64,000 bases of DNA. It comes from Saprospiraceae bacterium (GTDB lineage: Bacteria; Bacteroidota; Bacteroidia; Chitinophagales; Saprospiraceae). The notes under the pieces are model-generated. The model saw only the letters and a program-made list of their open reading frames with translations, made no database searches and was not told the origin of the DNA. Within the stretch, counting starts at the first letter, position 1; each line of letters starts with the position of its first letter. The stretch lies in the NCBI GenBank assembly GCA_016714895.1, contig JADKBV010000011.1:248001-312000 (forward strand). The letters are read 5' to 3'. Made by a program: the position numbers and the translations under genes. Below are positions 33,227 to 45,050 of the stretch, piece after piece.

Positions 33227-35341
33227 ATGGCTTTAATAGGCAAGATCAGAAAAAACATGTGGCTCGTCATCGTCTTATTGGCAGTGGCCCTTGCCGGATT
33301 TATCATTATGGACATGACCAGTGCTTCCAACAGAGGAGGTGGATTGTTTGGTTCAAGTTCAGCTATCGGGAAAATTGATGGCAAAAAAATTGACTACATG
33401 GATTTTCAGAAAGCTGAATCTGCCTTGTACAGCGGAAGTGCTGATGTATACGGCAGAAGAAATTCATTATGGAATTATTTTTTGGAAAAATCGATTATTG
33501 ACGATTATGCGGAAGACCTTGGATTGGGTGTGGCGCCGGACGAACTGAATGAATTGGAGTTTGGTAATCAATTGAGCCCTATTGTTCAGAATAATTTCAG
33601 AAATCCTCAGACTGGTCAGGTTGACAGAACGCAACTTACTCAATTTCAGGAAGCCATCAACAATGGTGAAGAGTTGAATCCAACCTTTGTTAACTTCTGG
33701 AATGAGCAAAGAAAACAGATTGTCAAATCGCAGATTCAAAATAAGTTGGTAAATATGGTTTCTAAGGCGATGGTTGTTCCTAACTGGATGGCTGAGCTTG
33801 GTGCTAAAAATCAATCTGAAACTGCTGACTTTGATTATGTTATGGTCACTTATGACAAAATAGCAGATGAGGAAGTTAAACTGACTGATGCTGATTACGA
33901 AACATATATCAAAAAAAATGAGGTAAAATATACCAATAAAGAGGAAGTCAGAAATCTTGCTTATGTAGTCTATGAAGTAATGCCAACAGCTCCGGATTCT
34001 CAAAAAATATTTGATGATCTTGTTGCCTTAAAAGAGGGTTTGATAAATGCAACCAATGATTCGGCATATGTTAGTTCCAATCAGGGATTTTTCAACAATA
34101 GTTTTGTCAAAAAGGATGACTTACAAGGGGTGTTGAAAGATACTATTTCTAATTTTTCTGTCGGAAGTGTTATTGGGCCTTTTGTTGAAGGCAATTTATA
34201 TGTAATGGCAAAAATCGCAGAAAGAAGAGTTATGGCTGACTCTGCAAAAGCAAGCCATATTCTGAGGTCTGTTCAGCCGGGAGATGCTTTAGGTCTTGTT
34301 AATGCCAAGGCTTATATTGACAGTTTGAAAAATATCCTTAATTCAGGAGGTGCCAGCTTTAAAGACCTGGCTACCAATAACAGTATGGATACAGGTAGTG
34401 CTGCTACTGGTGGTGATTTGGGCACATTTGCACCGGGTGCTATGGTTCCTGAATTTAATGATGCAGTATTTGTTACCGGAAAAGAGGGAGGATTGTACAC
34501 TGTTGAAACGCAATTTGGTGTCCACCTTATAAAAGTTGAAAAGTTGATTTTTAAAACCAATGAGCCAAGATATAAGCTGGCTTATTTGTCTTCGCCGATT
34601 GTACCAAGTCAGGAGACACAGGACAAAGTATTGGATCAGGTTATGGCTGCTTCAGAAAAATTTAAAGATCTGGAAAGTCTGAAAGCTGATAAATCTTTGA
34701 AAATAGAAGACGCTAATGGTTTGAAAAAGAACGATTTTATGGTTGGTAACCTTGGAGGTGGTCAGACTTCAAGAGACATCGTAAGATGGGCTTTTGAGAA
34801 AAAGACAAAAGAAGGTGTTGTTTCACCGGTTATATATACGTTTTCGGATGAACAAAACTACCATGACAGCAAACACGTTTTGGTGGCTCTCAAAAGTGTT
34901 GCAAAACCAGGTTTAGCAACCGTCGAGTCTCTTAAAGGGACCATTGATGATTTGGTAAGAAATGAAAAGAAAGCCGAAATGATCAAAGCAAAAGCAACTG
35001 AAAAGGACTTAAATTCTTTTGGGTCTAAGTTCGGTGTTTTACCATCATCAGCAACAGGATTAGCATTTGCTTCACCTATGATTCCAAACATTGGTGCTGA
35101 GCCTAAGATAATTGGTAAAATTTTTGCTACCAAGGCCGGGCAGGTATCTGAGCCGATTGTAGGTACAGCAGGTGTTTGTATGGTTAGCGTTAAATCTATC
35201 ACTCCGGGAGTTGCCGGTGAGAATGCACAAATGATGAAACAACAAATGGCCATGTCTGCCAGAAGTCAGGTTTCTTACAAGTTGATGGAGTCTTTAAAGA
35301 AATCCAAAAAAGTAACAGATAACAGATATACATTTTATTAG
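33227..35341 (+). CDS. PpiD-like periplasmic peptidyl-prolyl isomerase / foldase
   Basis: 704 residues. A single membrane anchor near residues 12-31 is followed by a SurA/PpiD-type N-terminal region (GKIDGKKIDYMDFQKAE...). A parvulin domain spans about 338-445 (KASHILRSVQPG..., GGDLGTFAPGAMVPEFNDAVF, FGVHLIKVEK). Two further parvulin-like parts follow. PpiD proteins sit at the inner membrane and help newly exported proteins fold. An intrinsic terminator follows the gene. The next genes encode very large exported proteins, which is a plausible but unproven setting for it. Confidence 0.88.
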   Translation: MALIGKIRKNMWLVIVLLAVALAGFIIMDMTSASNRGGGLFGSSSAIGKIDGKKIDYMDFQKAESALYSGSADVYGRRNSLWNYFLEKSIIDDYAEDLGLGVAPDELNELEFGNQLSPIVQNNFRNPQTGQVDRTQLTQFQEAINNGEELNPTFVNFWNEQRKQIVKSQIQNKLVNMVSKAMVVPNWMAELGAKNQSETADFDYVMVTYDKIADEEVKLTDADYETYIKKNEVKYTNKEEVRNLAYVVYEVMPTAPDSQKIFDDLVALKEGLINATNDSAYVSSNQGFFNNSFVKKDDLQGVLKDTISNFSVGSVIGPFVEGNLYVMAKIAERRVMADSAKASHILRSVQPGDALGLVNAKAYIDSLKNILNSGGASFKDLATNNSMDTGSAATGGDLGTFAPGAMVPEFNDAVFVTGKEGGLYTVETQFGVHLIKVEKLIFKTNEPRYKLAYLSSPIVPSQETQDKVLDQVMAASEKFKDLESLKADKSLKIEDANGLKKNDFMVGNLGGGQTSRDIVRWAFEKKTKEGVVSPVIYTFSDEQNYHDSKHVLVALKSVAKPGLATVESLKGTIDDLVRNEKKAEMIKAKATEKDLNSFGSKFGVLPSSATGLAFASPMIPNIGAEPKIIGKIFATKAGQVSEPIVGTAGVCMVSVKSITPGVAGENAQMMKQQMAMSARSQVSYKLMESLKKSKKVTDNRYTFY

Positions 35342-35365
35342 TATATTCTGTCTCAAAATATACAA

Positions 35366-35399
35366 AAGGTCATTTGTCAAACAAATGGCCTTTTTTTTT
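35366..35399 (+). terminator. Intrinsic terminator after the PpiD-like gene
   Basis: AAGGTCATTTG (35366-35376) pairs with CAAATGGCCTT (35382-35392), with a run of nine Ts at 35391-35399. It also separates the housekeeping part from the large exported-protein array. Confidence 0.85.
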
Positions 35400-35606
35400 C
35401 AAAAAAGTGAAATAGGGTGTTATTTTTTGCTTGTTTCGAAGGAAATTAAAACTCATAATGTAAAAAACTTTACATTTCGAATAGGGGAAATTGATTTTTG
35501 TGTGTCTTTCAACATGAATCAGATCATAATAATCAGTGCTATGTCGTGTAACCCAATTACCGTAGTATTCCGAAAAATGTTTTATCGTATTCATGTTTTA
35601 CATAAT

Positions 35607-38490
35607 ATGATGAACAAAACCTTTATGTGTTTATCTTTTATTACGGCTATTTTATTGATGCCCGGAATGTTGAATGCACAGGTGCAGAAAGTTCAGTATT
35701 ATCTGGCTTATAATGAAGCGACGTGTCTTTTTGATTTTCACATAATCATCAAACAAGGTCAGGCAACCAGCATTCCTCATAGAACCCAATTGAATGCACA
35801 AATTTCGATTGTGGTTCCGACAGGAAGTACTATCTCGATTGAAAGGAGATACATGCCTTTACAGAATAATCAGAATTATTCAGGAACTGATCCTATGGTA
35901 TGGCAATTGGCCAGTACTATACTTTCTCCTGAAGCTCAGCCTGAATCAGATTTCTATAGTATCATCCCCACCTTATCTCCCACTTCTTTTTATAATAATC
36001 TAGCAACAAACGATACCATCAGACTATTTTCATTGGCAATATCACCTGTTACAACATGTGGCAAGGGAGTCAGAATATTTCAGAATGGTGTTGATCCGGG
36101 ACCTTCTGCCCCGGGAATGTTTGGAAGTAATTTTTCAAACGGATTTACAATGGGTGGTCTGACCAACAGGTATGACGGAAATGCACAACCAAAAAATCCA
36201 TCAAAACCTCAGATATCACTACTCCAATCTCAATGTAGTGATGGGATAGACATTTCACTGGAGACCGGTCGAGCCTGCCGCATGTCATGGATCTTTTACG
36301 TATGAATGGACAGGTCCGGAAGGTTATAAAAACAATGAAAAAGATGTGTTGATAGAAAATTCAGGACCTTTACAAAACGGATGGTATCATATTTCCATCA
36401 AAGATTCTATCGGATGTATTACTAAAGACAGCATTGCGGCCTTTTCCAAACCTAATGGAGGCGATGACAAATCTGTCAGATGTTACCTTACCGGAAAAAC
36501 GACCTTAAAAGCTGGAAGCTCCGGTGAATGGGTTAAAGATACTATCAATCCCGGGACCTTTATATTGACGCATCCTCAGTCTTTGATTACCGGAGTTGAT
36601 TCTTTTTCTGCTCCGGGAACATATCGGGTTTTCCGTTCTTCCGGAATCTGTCAGGATACCGTAATGATACATGTTGGAGAAAATTGCACCTGTGCCGTGG
36701 AAAATGAGCTTACCATACCTGAAGATTTTTCTTTTTGCAGTCAGATAACTGATATCACGATAGAAGGGAATGAAGTGGATGTTCCCGGGACGTATGGATG
36801 GTTGTATAGTGAAAATAGTGGAGTTTTTATACCGGCTCCGGGGATTTCAAATCAAAAAAACTATAAAACAAACATTTTACATGTTGGGGAACACACCTTT
36901 AAAAGGGTTTTTTATCCCTTAGGAACCCCTGATTGTTCTGATACTAGCAATACTGTAATTATTTTAGTTTCTCCTGACATTAATGCAGGGGCTGATTCTG
37001 AACTTTTTTGTTTTGAAACTGATACGGCATTTTTACAGGCATCGGGTTCGGGGTATTGGAAGGTTCTGCCTGAGAGTGTCGGGGAGATTACCTTACAACA
37101 ATATGGTAACCCAATTCAGGCTATACATTCATTTGAATTGCCGGGAGACTATCTTCTGAGCTGGACCAATGATGTTTGTTCGGATACGGTTACGATCAAG
37201 GCTAATCCATACTGTGGTTGTTTTGAAGCAAATGCCGGACGTGATACTTCAGCATGTGCAGGAAGTGATTTGAAACTTGCAGGAAGTTGTATTGTCGGCC
37301 GGTGGTATACTGTACCGTCTAATCCTGCAGGTGTACAGATTTTGACAGATACCCTTGGAAACGCTGATATTCGTTTTTCAGCCAGTGCTTTGGGCGAGTA
37401 TCGTTTTATTTATGTTGTGTTTGATACCTTGGTTGATACGATTAAAGTTGTTGTTCATTCGCGTCCTAACATCAATGTCGGAGAAGACTTTGCTTTTTGT
37501 GAAGGAAGTCCGGCGGTTTTAATTGTGGCAGGCGGAGGCGTAGGATATGTTTGGTCCACTTTACAAACCACGGCTAATATATTAGTTTCTCCTGCCCAAA
37601 CCACGACGTACCATGTTACAGGTTACAATCAGGCCGGATGTTCAAATACAGATTCAATTACCGTGACTATTTTGCCCAGACCGGCAGGAAGTATTCCTTC
37701 TATTCCTATGGTACCTGAAGGAAGCAATGTTGAGTTGAATTCCGGAATTTGGTCGGACGCTCAACAATTTATATGGCAAGGTCCGAATAATTTTATTGCG
37801 ACAGAACAAAACCCAATGATATCAAATATCAGGAAAAATCAGGAGGGCATGTATCAATTGACGATTATTTCGCCTGACGAATGTATGACGGTTTCTTCAG
37901 TTCAGGTTATAGTGGATGAAAGGGTTTTACCTCTATACATTTCTAAGCTTGAGGCAGTATATGACAAAATATATCATCAGAACCTTATTTCCTGGAATAT
38001 CGAATCATTGATAAATCATGATTATATCATAGTAGAAAGAGCTTTGGATGGAGAAAATTTTATACCTCTGGAAAAGATTTTTACAAATGAAACAACGGGG
38101 AGGTTTGAAATATCAGACAAAGAGATAACCTTTAATAAACTTTATCAATACAGATTATTGAGTGTGGATATTGATGGGCAAAAAGAATATTTCGGACCAG
38201 TTGTGGTACGAACAAACAGAAATGAAGGGAAAGAGTTATCAGCAAAATTATTTCCGGTGCCAGCAACGGATAAAGTACATCTTCAGTTAAATCCGGAATA
38301 TGAGGAGAATGTTCATATTTTAGTTTATGATACGGATGGATTATTAATTTTTGATAAAAAGGTATCCGGAGGAACTGCCGGTAATGTATTGAGCGGCTTT
38401 GATGTACACAGGCAGGCTGCAGGGTCATACCTGGTTTTATTACAATCAGGCATGGATAAGTTGGTTTTGCCGTTTATCATTTCAAAGTAG
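35607..38490 (+). pseudogene. P1: secreted T9SS protein with shared N-terminal domain, one frameshift
   Basis: The signal peptide starts at ATG 35607 (MMNKTFMCLSFITAILLM, cleaved near NAQ). The shared N-terminal domain covers about residues 25-200. Frame 1 stops at 36305; the continuing protein resumes in another frame, from about 36280, reading ACHGSFTYEWTGPEGY and on to 38490. One extra base (or two lost) between about 36255 and 36290 explains this; the corrected protein would have about 960 residues. The rest is Ig-like/PKD material and a T9SS type A sorting domain (KLFPVPATDK... VLPFIISK). The gene may be inactive, or the frameshift may be an assembly error. It opens a family of four. Confidence 0.8.
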
Positions 38491-39270
38491 GCGTTTGTAT
38501 ATTACCAAGGTAGTCACAAAATATTTTGAGAAACTTTAAAATAGAAATACTTTGATTTTTAAAGTTTGTAAAATCAGGATATTTCATTTCAATGATACGC
38601 TTTTATTTTCCGACAATAACATAGTGGTTTGATCCATAAAATGTGTCCATAAAATAGTGCAAGTAAAGAAGTCCAAAAACCAAGGTACGTAATTCCCCCT
38701 GCCTTGTAAGATTTAAAGTGAATGTTTTTCGTGTTGTATTGAGAATGATATCTTTTATTAGAGGAATATCATATAGGGTTGTTGGTTAATAAACCGGATT
38801 AATCAATAAGAAGGTTTTAGTATGAGGTATTGCTTAAAAATATTTTAACATTTTTTTGGGAAAATGTTTTTATATTATAAATAATTATAATACATTTGTC
38901 GCTATAAACCAACATTTTTACCTGAATAGGATGTGATAGGACTTTGATAAGTAATGCAATAATCAAGTTATTAATTTCTTATATATATGAAGTTTTATCA
39001 AATGACGTTATTTACAAATTTCCTGATTATGGTAGTTTCCATGATAAGGAGTTTGTTATTTGGTAAAAAGCCTTCCCAATCTGAGTTTTGGATTCTTAAG
39101 AATTTTGAGAATAAAATGGAAAGTACCCGGAATAAGTATCCGTATACGATCACATTGTACTTTTTACTAAGATACAGACATCCGCCAAATAAACCCCACC
39201 CTTTTTTACCGGAAAATGTAAGACTTAATTATATCATGTAAAATCATAAAATATCGTAATATTCAAAAAC
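38491..39270 (+). other. Gene-poor spacer between P1 and P2
   Basis: A 780-bp AT-rich spacer. A TACATTTG box (38891-38898) could start transcription about 370 bp before P2, though no -33 TTTG lies at the usual distance. A possible 84-codon ORF at 38987-39241 has no support and is not called. No repeats are evident. Confidence 0.4.
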
Positions 39271-39729
39271 ATGAAAACCAGGATTTTATTAGCGGTTGCC
39301 TTCTTAGGTAGCTTTTTTCTAACTCAAAATGTACAAGCTCAGGTGACTAGTGTCAACTATCAGCTAAAGTACGATGCCGATTCTTGTAAGTATTTCGCAT
39401 GCATTATTATCAATGCAGGTTCTGCGAGTACGGTTGCAAGAAGAACACAAACTAACTCTCAGTTTACCATTGTGGTTCCCACAGGTACGAGTATTAGTGT
39501 AAACCGAAGTTATTTTCCATTGAGAAACAACCAGACCTATACGGGTACTGATCCAGCTCCATGGAACATAACAACTTCAGTAATTTCTCCGGATACAATG
39601 CCGGATTTTGATTTTCACTCCATTACTCCCAATCTTTCGGTCGCTTCTCAGTATAATAATCTGAACAGCGGGGATACCATCAGACTTTTCAGTTTGAATG
39701 TCGGAAGAATCAATGATTGCGGAGATAGT

Positions 39730-41329
39730 CCTAGATTCCGCAACTTAGCTAACTTATTAAAGAAAAGTATGGTTTTAGGGGTGTTTGGGTAATGGAATTT
39801 CCTTTTCCTAAGTAAAGCGCTTTTTTTGTTTTCTTATTTGTACAGAAATTAAGCTTAGTTGTTATAAAAGGAACTGAAATTTGAGTAAAGGGCATACCTA
39901 TCCCAGGTTTTTATGAAGATTAATAGCAGTTTTCCTTATGCGTTTATGTTTGCAGTGGTATTTTGCCGTAAACTCTCAGGTACCATTGTCTTGATGCTTT
40001 TTTCCAAACTGAGGGAATGGCAATGAAATTAAAAATGAAGCGTTTCATTCTGTGGTGAATGTTTACATTTTTATAGATTTTCGATAGATTAGAAATAATA
40101 ACGTTGTAAAGGTTACGGCAAATAGCACCAAAATAAAAGAAAACGGTATTTTTTGACAAATCTGAAAATGGAGGATAATTCCAGCCAAAATCGTTTTTTA
40201 AAATATCAAATTGTTTTTCACAAGCTCCTCGTCGGTTATAAAAGTTTATTGCCTGTGGCAATGAAGTGGTAAAGTCATTGGTCAAAATGGCATGATAGTC
40301 ATAAGGCTCGTTGGTAAAAAGGTTGAGTTGTCCGTCTTTTCTTAGTTTTTTCTTAACAAGTAGCCTGTATTTTTATCTTTATTGCCTGTTGGACAAAGGG
40401 CATGTACTCAATTTCACCTATAAAAATATCCTCACCACTTTGATCTTTGGTGTGGATCCAATTATCAATCAAGGAAAAAAATTTTCCACGTAGCTATTTT
40501 TCGCCCCAATGTAAAACAACTTTACATATTTTTCAACAAGTGTAACCACTTCAAATTGGTATGATGCTGAATCAGCCCCTAAACTTGTCAAATTTTGAGA
40601 TTTTATTAGATTGTAAATGTTGAAACATTCTGTTTAACGTATCCGTTTGAAACGCCTTAGCGTCGCTATTTCCGTTTCTGTTTTCAATGTATAAAACGTT
40701 TTGTTCGTTTAAGATACATACTCAGGTTGATAGCCATAATCACGCTTGTAGGTCATTTTACACCCTTCTTTTCCGTGAAAATAATTGTGTTATCATAATC
40801 TAGGACCACTTCATTTTTATTAAACTCACCCAGCTTCTTAAGTAACTTAACGTTCATATCAGTAAGGGGCTGGTTGATATTGAACTGGTGCTCTACAGTA
40901 CCTCGTTTCGTGTTACAAAGTAATTGGTCAGAGGAGAGCCCACCCATTCTACGAAGTAAGGTGTCCGGACTACACAATTTAAAAATGGGATTACTTCCAA
41001 ATTGATTTGAAAGAATAGTCTTTGCATCCTCAATACAGTTTCCACCACAGAAATAAATACTGGAAAAAGAATAAAATATATCTCTCCAACTATAACTTGA
41101 CTTTGGGCTTAAGGAAGGTAAATTGTCATGAAGAATATGGCCAATTTTCAATTTCTCAAACTCCTCAAAAACAAAATTTATTCCCCCAAATGCATTAATA
41201 CTGTTAGAATATCGTACTTTCATGGCACTTATTGTTAGCAGCACCAATATAGGTGAATAAGTACAAAAGGCAAAATGTTATTAATCAACATTTTGCCTTA
41301 TTTTTTATAATCTAGTTGCGGAATCTAGA
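39730..41329 (-). mobile_element. IS1380-family insertion sequence (decayed)
   Basis: 1600 bp with near-perfect inverted ends (CTAGATTCCGCAACT at both) and a 5-bp target duplication ATAGT (39725-39729 and 41330-41334). The size is typical for IS1380. Its transposase, on the minus strand, is broken by several frameshifts. Confidence 0.92.
39944..41223 (-). pseudogene. IS1380 transposase remnant (several frameshifts)
   Basis: The N-terminal part starts at 41223 (MKVRYSNSINAFGGINFVFEEFEKL) and runs to LDYDNTIIFTEKKGVK at 40753, the DDE-domain signature with the first catalytic Asp. The region after this reads in other frames as KMTYKRDYGYQPEYVS, then LYIENRNGNSDAKAFQTDTL, then ADSASYQFEVVTLVEKY, each separated by one-base shifts. 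The C-terminal part (39944-40285) is open again (FYNRRGACEKQFDILKNDFGWNYPP), carrying the catalytic Glu region. An active enzyme is unlikely from this copy. Confidence 0.85.
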
Positions 41330-41944
41330 ATAGTATCAGGATTTTCCAGAATGGAATAGATCCGCCTTCTTCAGCACCGGGTATGGGCGGTGGAGACTTC
41401 AGTAATGGTTTTACCATCGGAGGTCCTTCACAACGTTACAATGCCAATTCAACACAGAAGAATCCACCAATTCCTGTCATCGTTAGTGCTCAGACCACTT
41501 GTAGTTCAGGTATTGAAATTGATTTAACTGCGACCACAACAGCTTGTCAGGCTCCTCTGGAGTATAGCTGGACTGGTCCTTTTTCATTTACATCTACCAG
41601 TCAGGATGTAAGTATTTTCCCATCAACCACAAACAATATAGGAGATTATAAGGTGGTAGTCACAGATTCACTGGGTTGTAAAGATTCCGTGACTGTGAAC
41701 GTAACAAACAAACCTAGCGCAGGACCTGATCAAACGGTCTGTGCGGGTACTTCAAACAACATATCAGGTACACAACCTACGACGGGATCATGGTCTGCAA
41801 GACCGGGCAACCCTGCCGGTGCTACCTTAGGATTACTTCCTGCGGGTAACGCAAATGTTACATTTTCGAATGCAGCTAGCGGTCCTTATGGATTTATATA
41901 TTCAACACCGACTTGTGCGGATACTATGGTGTTTACGGTCAATC

Positions 41945-44900
41945 CGAGACCGGTTGTCAGTATTACCGGATCCAACAGCATTTGTGTTGGTGCAACTACA
42001 ACATTATCACCAGCTACAGCTGGTTGGGTAAGTAATAACCCTGGTGTGGCATCAGTAAACGCAAGTGGTTTAGTAACTGCCCTTGCAGGTGGTTCAGCCA
42101 CATTTACTTTTACAGACAGTAACGGCTGTACCAATACAACTAACGCGGTTACCGTCAACCCTCCTCCGACAGTAGCGATAAGTGGTACTTCAGCGGTTTG
42201 TATCGGTTCTACCACAACCTTGATACCATCTACAGGCGGTACGTGGGTTTCTGTATTCCCTGCTATTGCTACAGTCACCAATGGTGGAGTAGTTACAGGC
42301 GTATCTGCAGGAACCGGAAGATTTGTTTTTACAGAGACTTCAACGACTTGTAAATCAGATACTTTAGATGTATTGGTCAGACCTGTTCCGACGATTTCTG
42401 TAGCATCTAATACGATTTGTATTTTCGGAACGACCAATGCTTTGCCTTCAACAGGAGGTACCTGGTCAACTTCCAACGGAACCATTTTGACCATCTCTAA
42501 TGCAGGACTTATAACAGGTATGGGAGCAGGTACAGCGACAGTGACCTGGACTGAGACTTCCACAGGCTGTTCTTCTGCACCATCAGCACCAATTACGGTA
42601 TTACCAAGTCCGACAGTAACTCTTGCACATGCAGTAAGATGTATCGGAACTGGAACAACAGCTACAGCAACTCCTTCAGGAGGTACCTGGGTTTCTTTAA
42701 ATCCGGCAGTTGCCACCATAGATGCTAATACAGGTGCTATCACAACCCTTGCTTCAGGTATATCTACTTTCAGATACACCAGTTTAAATGGTTGTCAAAA
42801 TACCACTTCAGCATTGACTGTCAATCCTGGTCCAACCGTATTGGCTGGTTCAAATACCCTTTGTCCTACTACAACTACCAACCTTACTCCTTCATCAGGA
42901 GGAACATGGTCAAGTGGTTCACCACTTGTTGCAACGGTAACCAATGCAGGTTTGGTAACAGCAGTGGCACAAGGACCATCAGTCATGACGTACACAGAAA
43001 CCTCTACAGGTTGTCAGAATTCATTGACTATCACAGTTCAGCCGAGACCACTTATTACAGCAGCAACTCCTAATCCTATTTGTGTTGGTTTTACATCAAA
43101 CGCAACCAACACAACAGGAGGAAGCGGTACCTGGACAAGTTTAAATCCGGCTATTGCTACTATCAATAATTCAGGTTTGATCACCGGTATTTCGGTAGGA
43201 ACAGCAACTGTTTTCTTTACATCTTCGACTACATTCTGTCAGTCATTACCTACTACCATCACGATTACCAACAGACCGGTAGTAAGTATTACAGGACCAA
43301 CACAGGTATGTACAGGTTTTACAACTACAGTATCTCCGACTTCAGGAGGTACATGGGCGAGTAGTAATCCTGCTGTAGCTACAGTTGATAATAGTGGAAA
43401 TGTTTTAGCAGTTAGTCCGGGTACAGCGTTTTTCACATTCACGGCTTCTTCAGGTTGTGTGTCTGATCCGACTGCACCGATCACTGTTTTTGCCAATCCG
43501 CCAACATCCTTCACCGGACCAAACAGCATTTGTGTGGGTCAAACCACTACAGTGAACCCTACAACAGGAGGAACATGGTCATCTTCAGCAATAGGCGTAG
43601 CTACTATTACAAATGCAGGTTTGATAACCGGTATTGCACAAGGTACTTCTCAATTGGTGTATACACAGACAGCTACAGGTTGTCAATCATCGCCATTGAC
43701 TGTAACTGTCAATCCTAAACCAACAGTAGCTTTGACGGGACCAGGCAATATTTGTATTGACAGTACGTCTACAGTTACCCCTACAACAGGTGGTGTCTGG
43801 GTTTCAAGCAACGCGGCTGCGGCTACCATTACGAATGCAGGTTTGATTACCGGTATTGCACAGGGAACAGCAATATTTACATTTACATCAACAGCAGGAT
43901 GTCCTTCAGATCCGATCATCAGTGTGGCAGTAATGCCAAGACCTACGATCACGATGGGACCTGCTAATATTTGTATAGGTACGACAACAACCCTGACAGC
44001 TTCAGCTACAGGTACCTGGTCTGCCAACAACCCTTTGATTGCAACCATCAACAGTTTGACTGGAGTTGTGACAGGAGTTGCTGAAGGTATTGCAACTTTC
44101 AGATTTACTTCTTCAGACGGTTGCGTTTCTCAGAATTCCGGTATTGTTACGGTAAGTCCGAAACCAATTACAGTTTTGAACGGTCCTAACAGTATTTGTG
44201 TGGGTAAAACCACTAATATTTCTCCTACTACAGGAGGAACATGGCAAAGTACCGACATTGCTGTAGCAACCATCAGTAACGCAGGTTTGATTACCGGTGT
44301 TTCTGCAGGAACAGCAAGATTTATATTTACCAATACAGGAACAGGTTGTATTTCTGATACATCTGTTGTCGTTACCATTACACAAGGTCCTACAGTTGCC
44401 ATCACAGGTGATGATGAATTGTGTATCGGTGAAACAACAACATTATCACCATCATCCGGAGGAACCTGGGCTTCCAATAGTCCTTTAATTGCCGGAGTTA
44501 CAAACGGTGGTGTTGTAACTGCTCTATCAGCAGGACAGGCAACCTTTACATTTACGGATGCAGCCGGTTGTAAATCCGACCCTACACTTCCTGTTATTGT
44601 TCACCCTAAACCATCAGTGGCTGTCTCCGGACCATCTCTGATTTGTGTGGGTGGAAATACCAATTTATCACCAAATTCAGGAGGTACGTGGGTTTCTAAT
44701 GCTCCAGGTGTTGCTTCTGTTACAGATGCAGGTTTGGTTACAGGAATCAGTCCGGGATCTGCTACCTTTACTTTTACGGATGCAGCAACAACATGTGCTT
44801 CTGATGCAACCAGTCCTGTGACTGTAGCTGCATCTCCGACTCCGACAATTACAGGACCAACCGATATTTGTGTTGGTGGTACCACAACCCTTGCACCATC

Positions 44901-45050
44901 TACAGGTGGAACTTGGATCAGTAATAACCCTGCAGTTGCGACAGTAGATAACGATGGTATCGTAACTTCTATCGGACCTGGTAAAGTTACCTTTACCTTC
45001 ACGTTAACCGCAACAGGTTGTTCTTCAGCGGCTCCTACAGATACAGTTTC
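41945..45050 (+). repeat. 14 tandem Big_2-type Ig-like modules in P2
   Basis: Each 70-74-residue unit has an SICVGxTTTLxPTTGGTWxS start, an AVATVxNAGLVTGI middle and a GTATFTFT end followed by Cys. DNA identity is lower than in P4, so the array is older. Confidence 0.85.

Noticed and set aside
38987..39241. 84-codon ORF between P1 and P2
   Set aside because: No recognisable domain, unusual composition and no neighbour coupling. It may lie in the untranslated leader of P2.
41886..42779. 297-codon minus-strand ORF inside P2 and similar long minus-strand ORFs in P2 and P3
   Set aside because: They mirror Thr/Ser/Val-rich repeats on the plus strand and have no independent start signals or homology.
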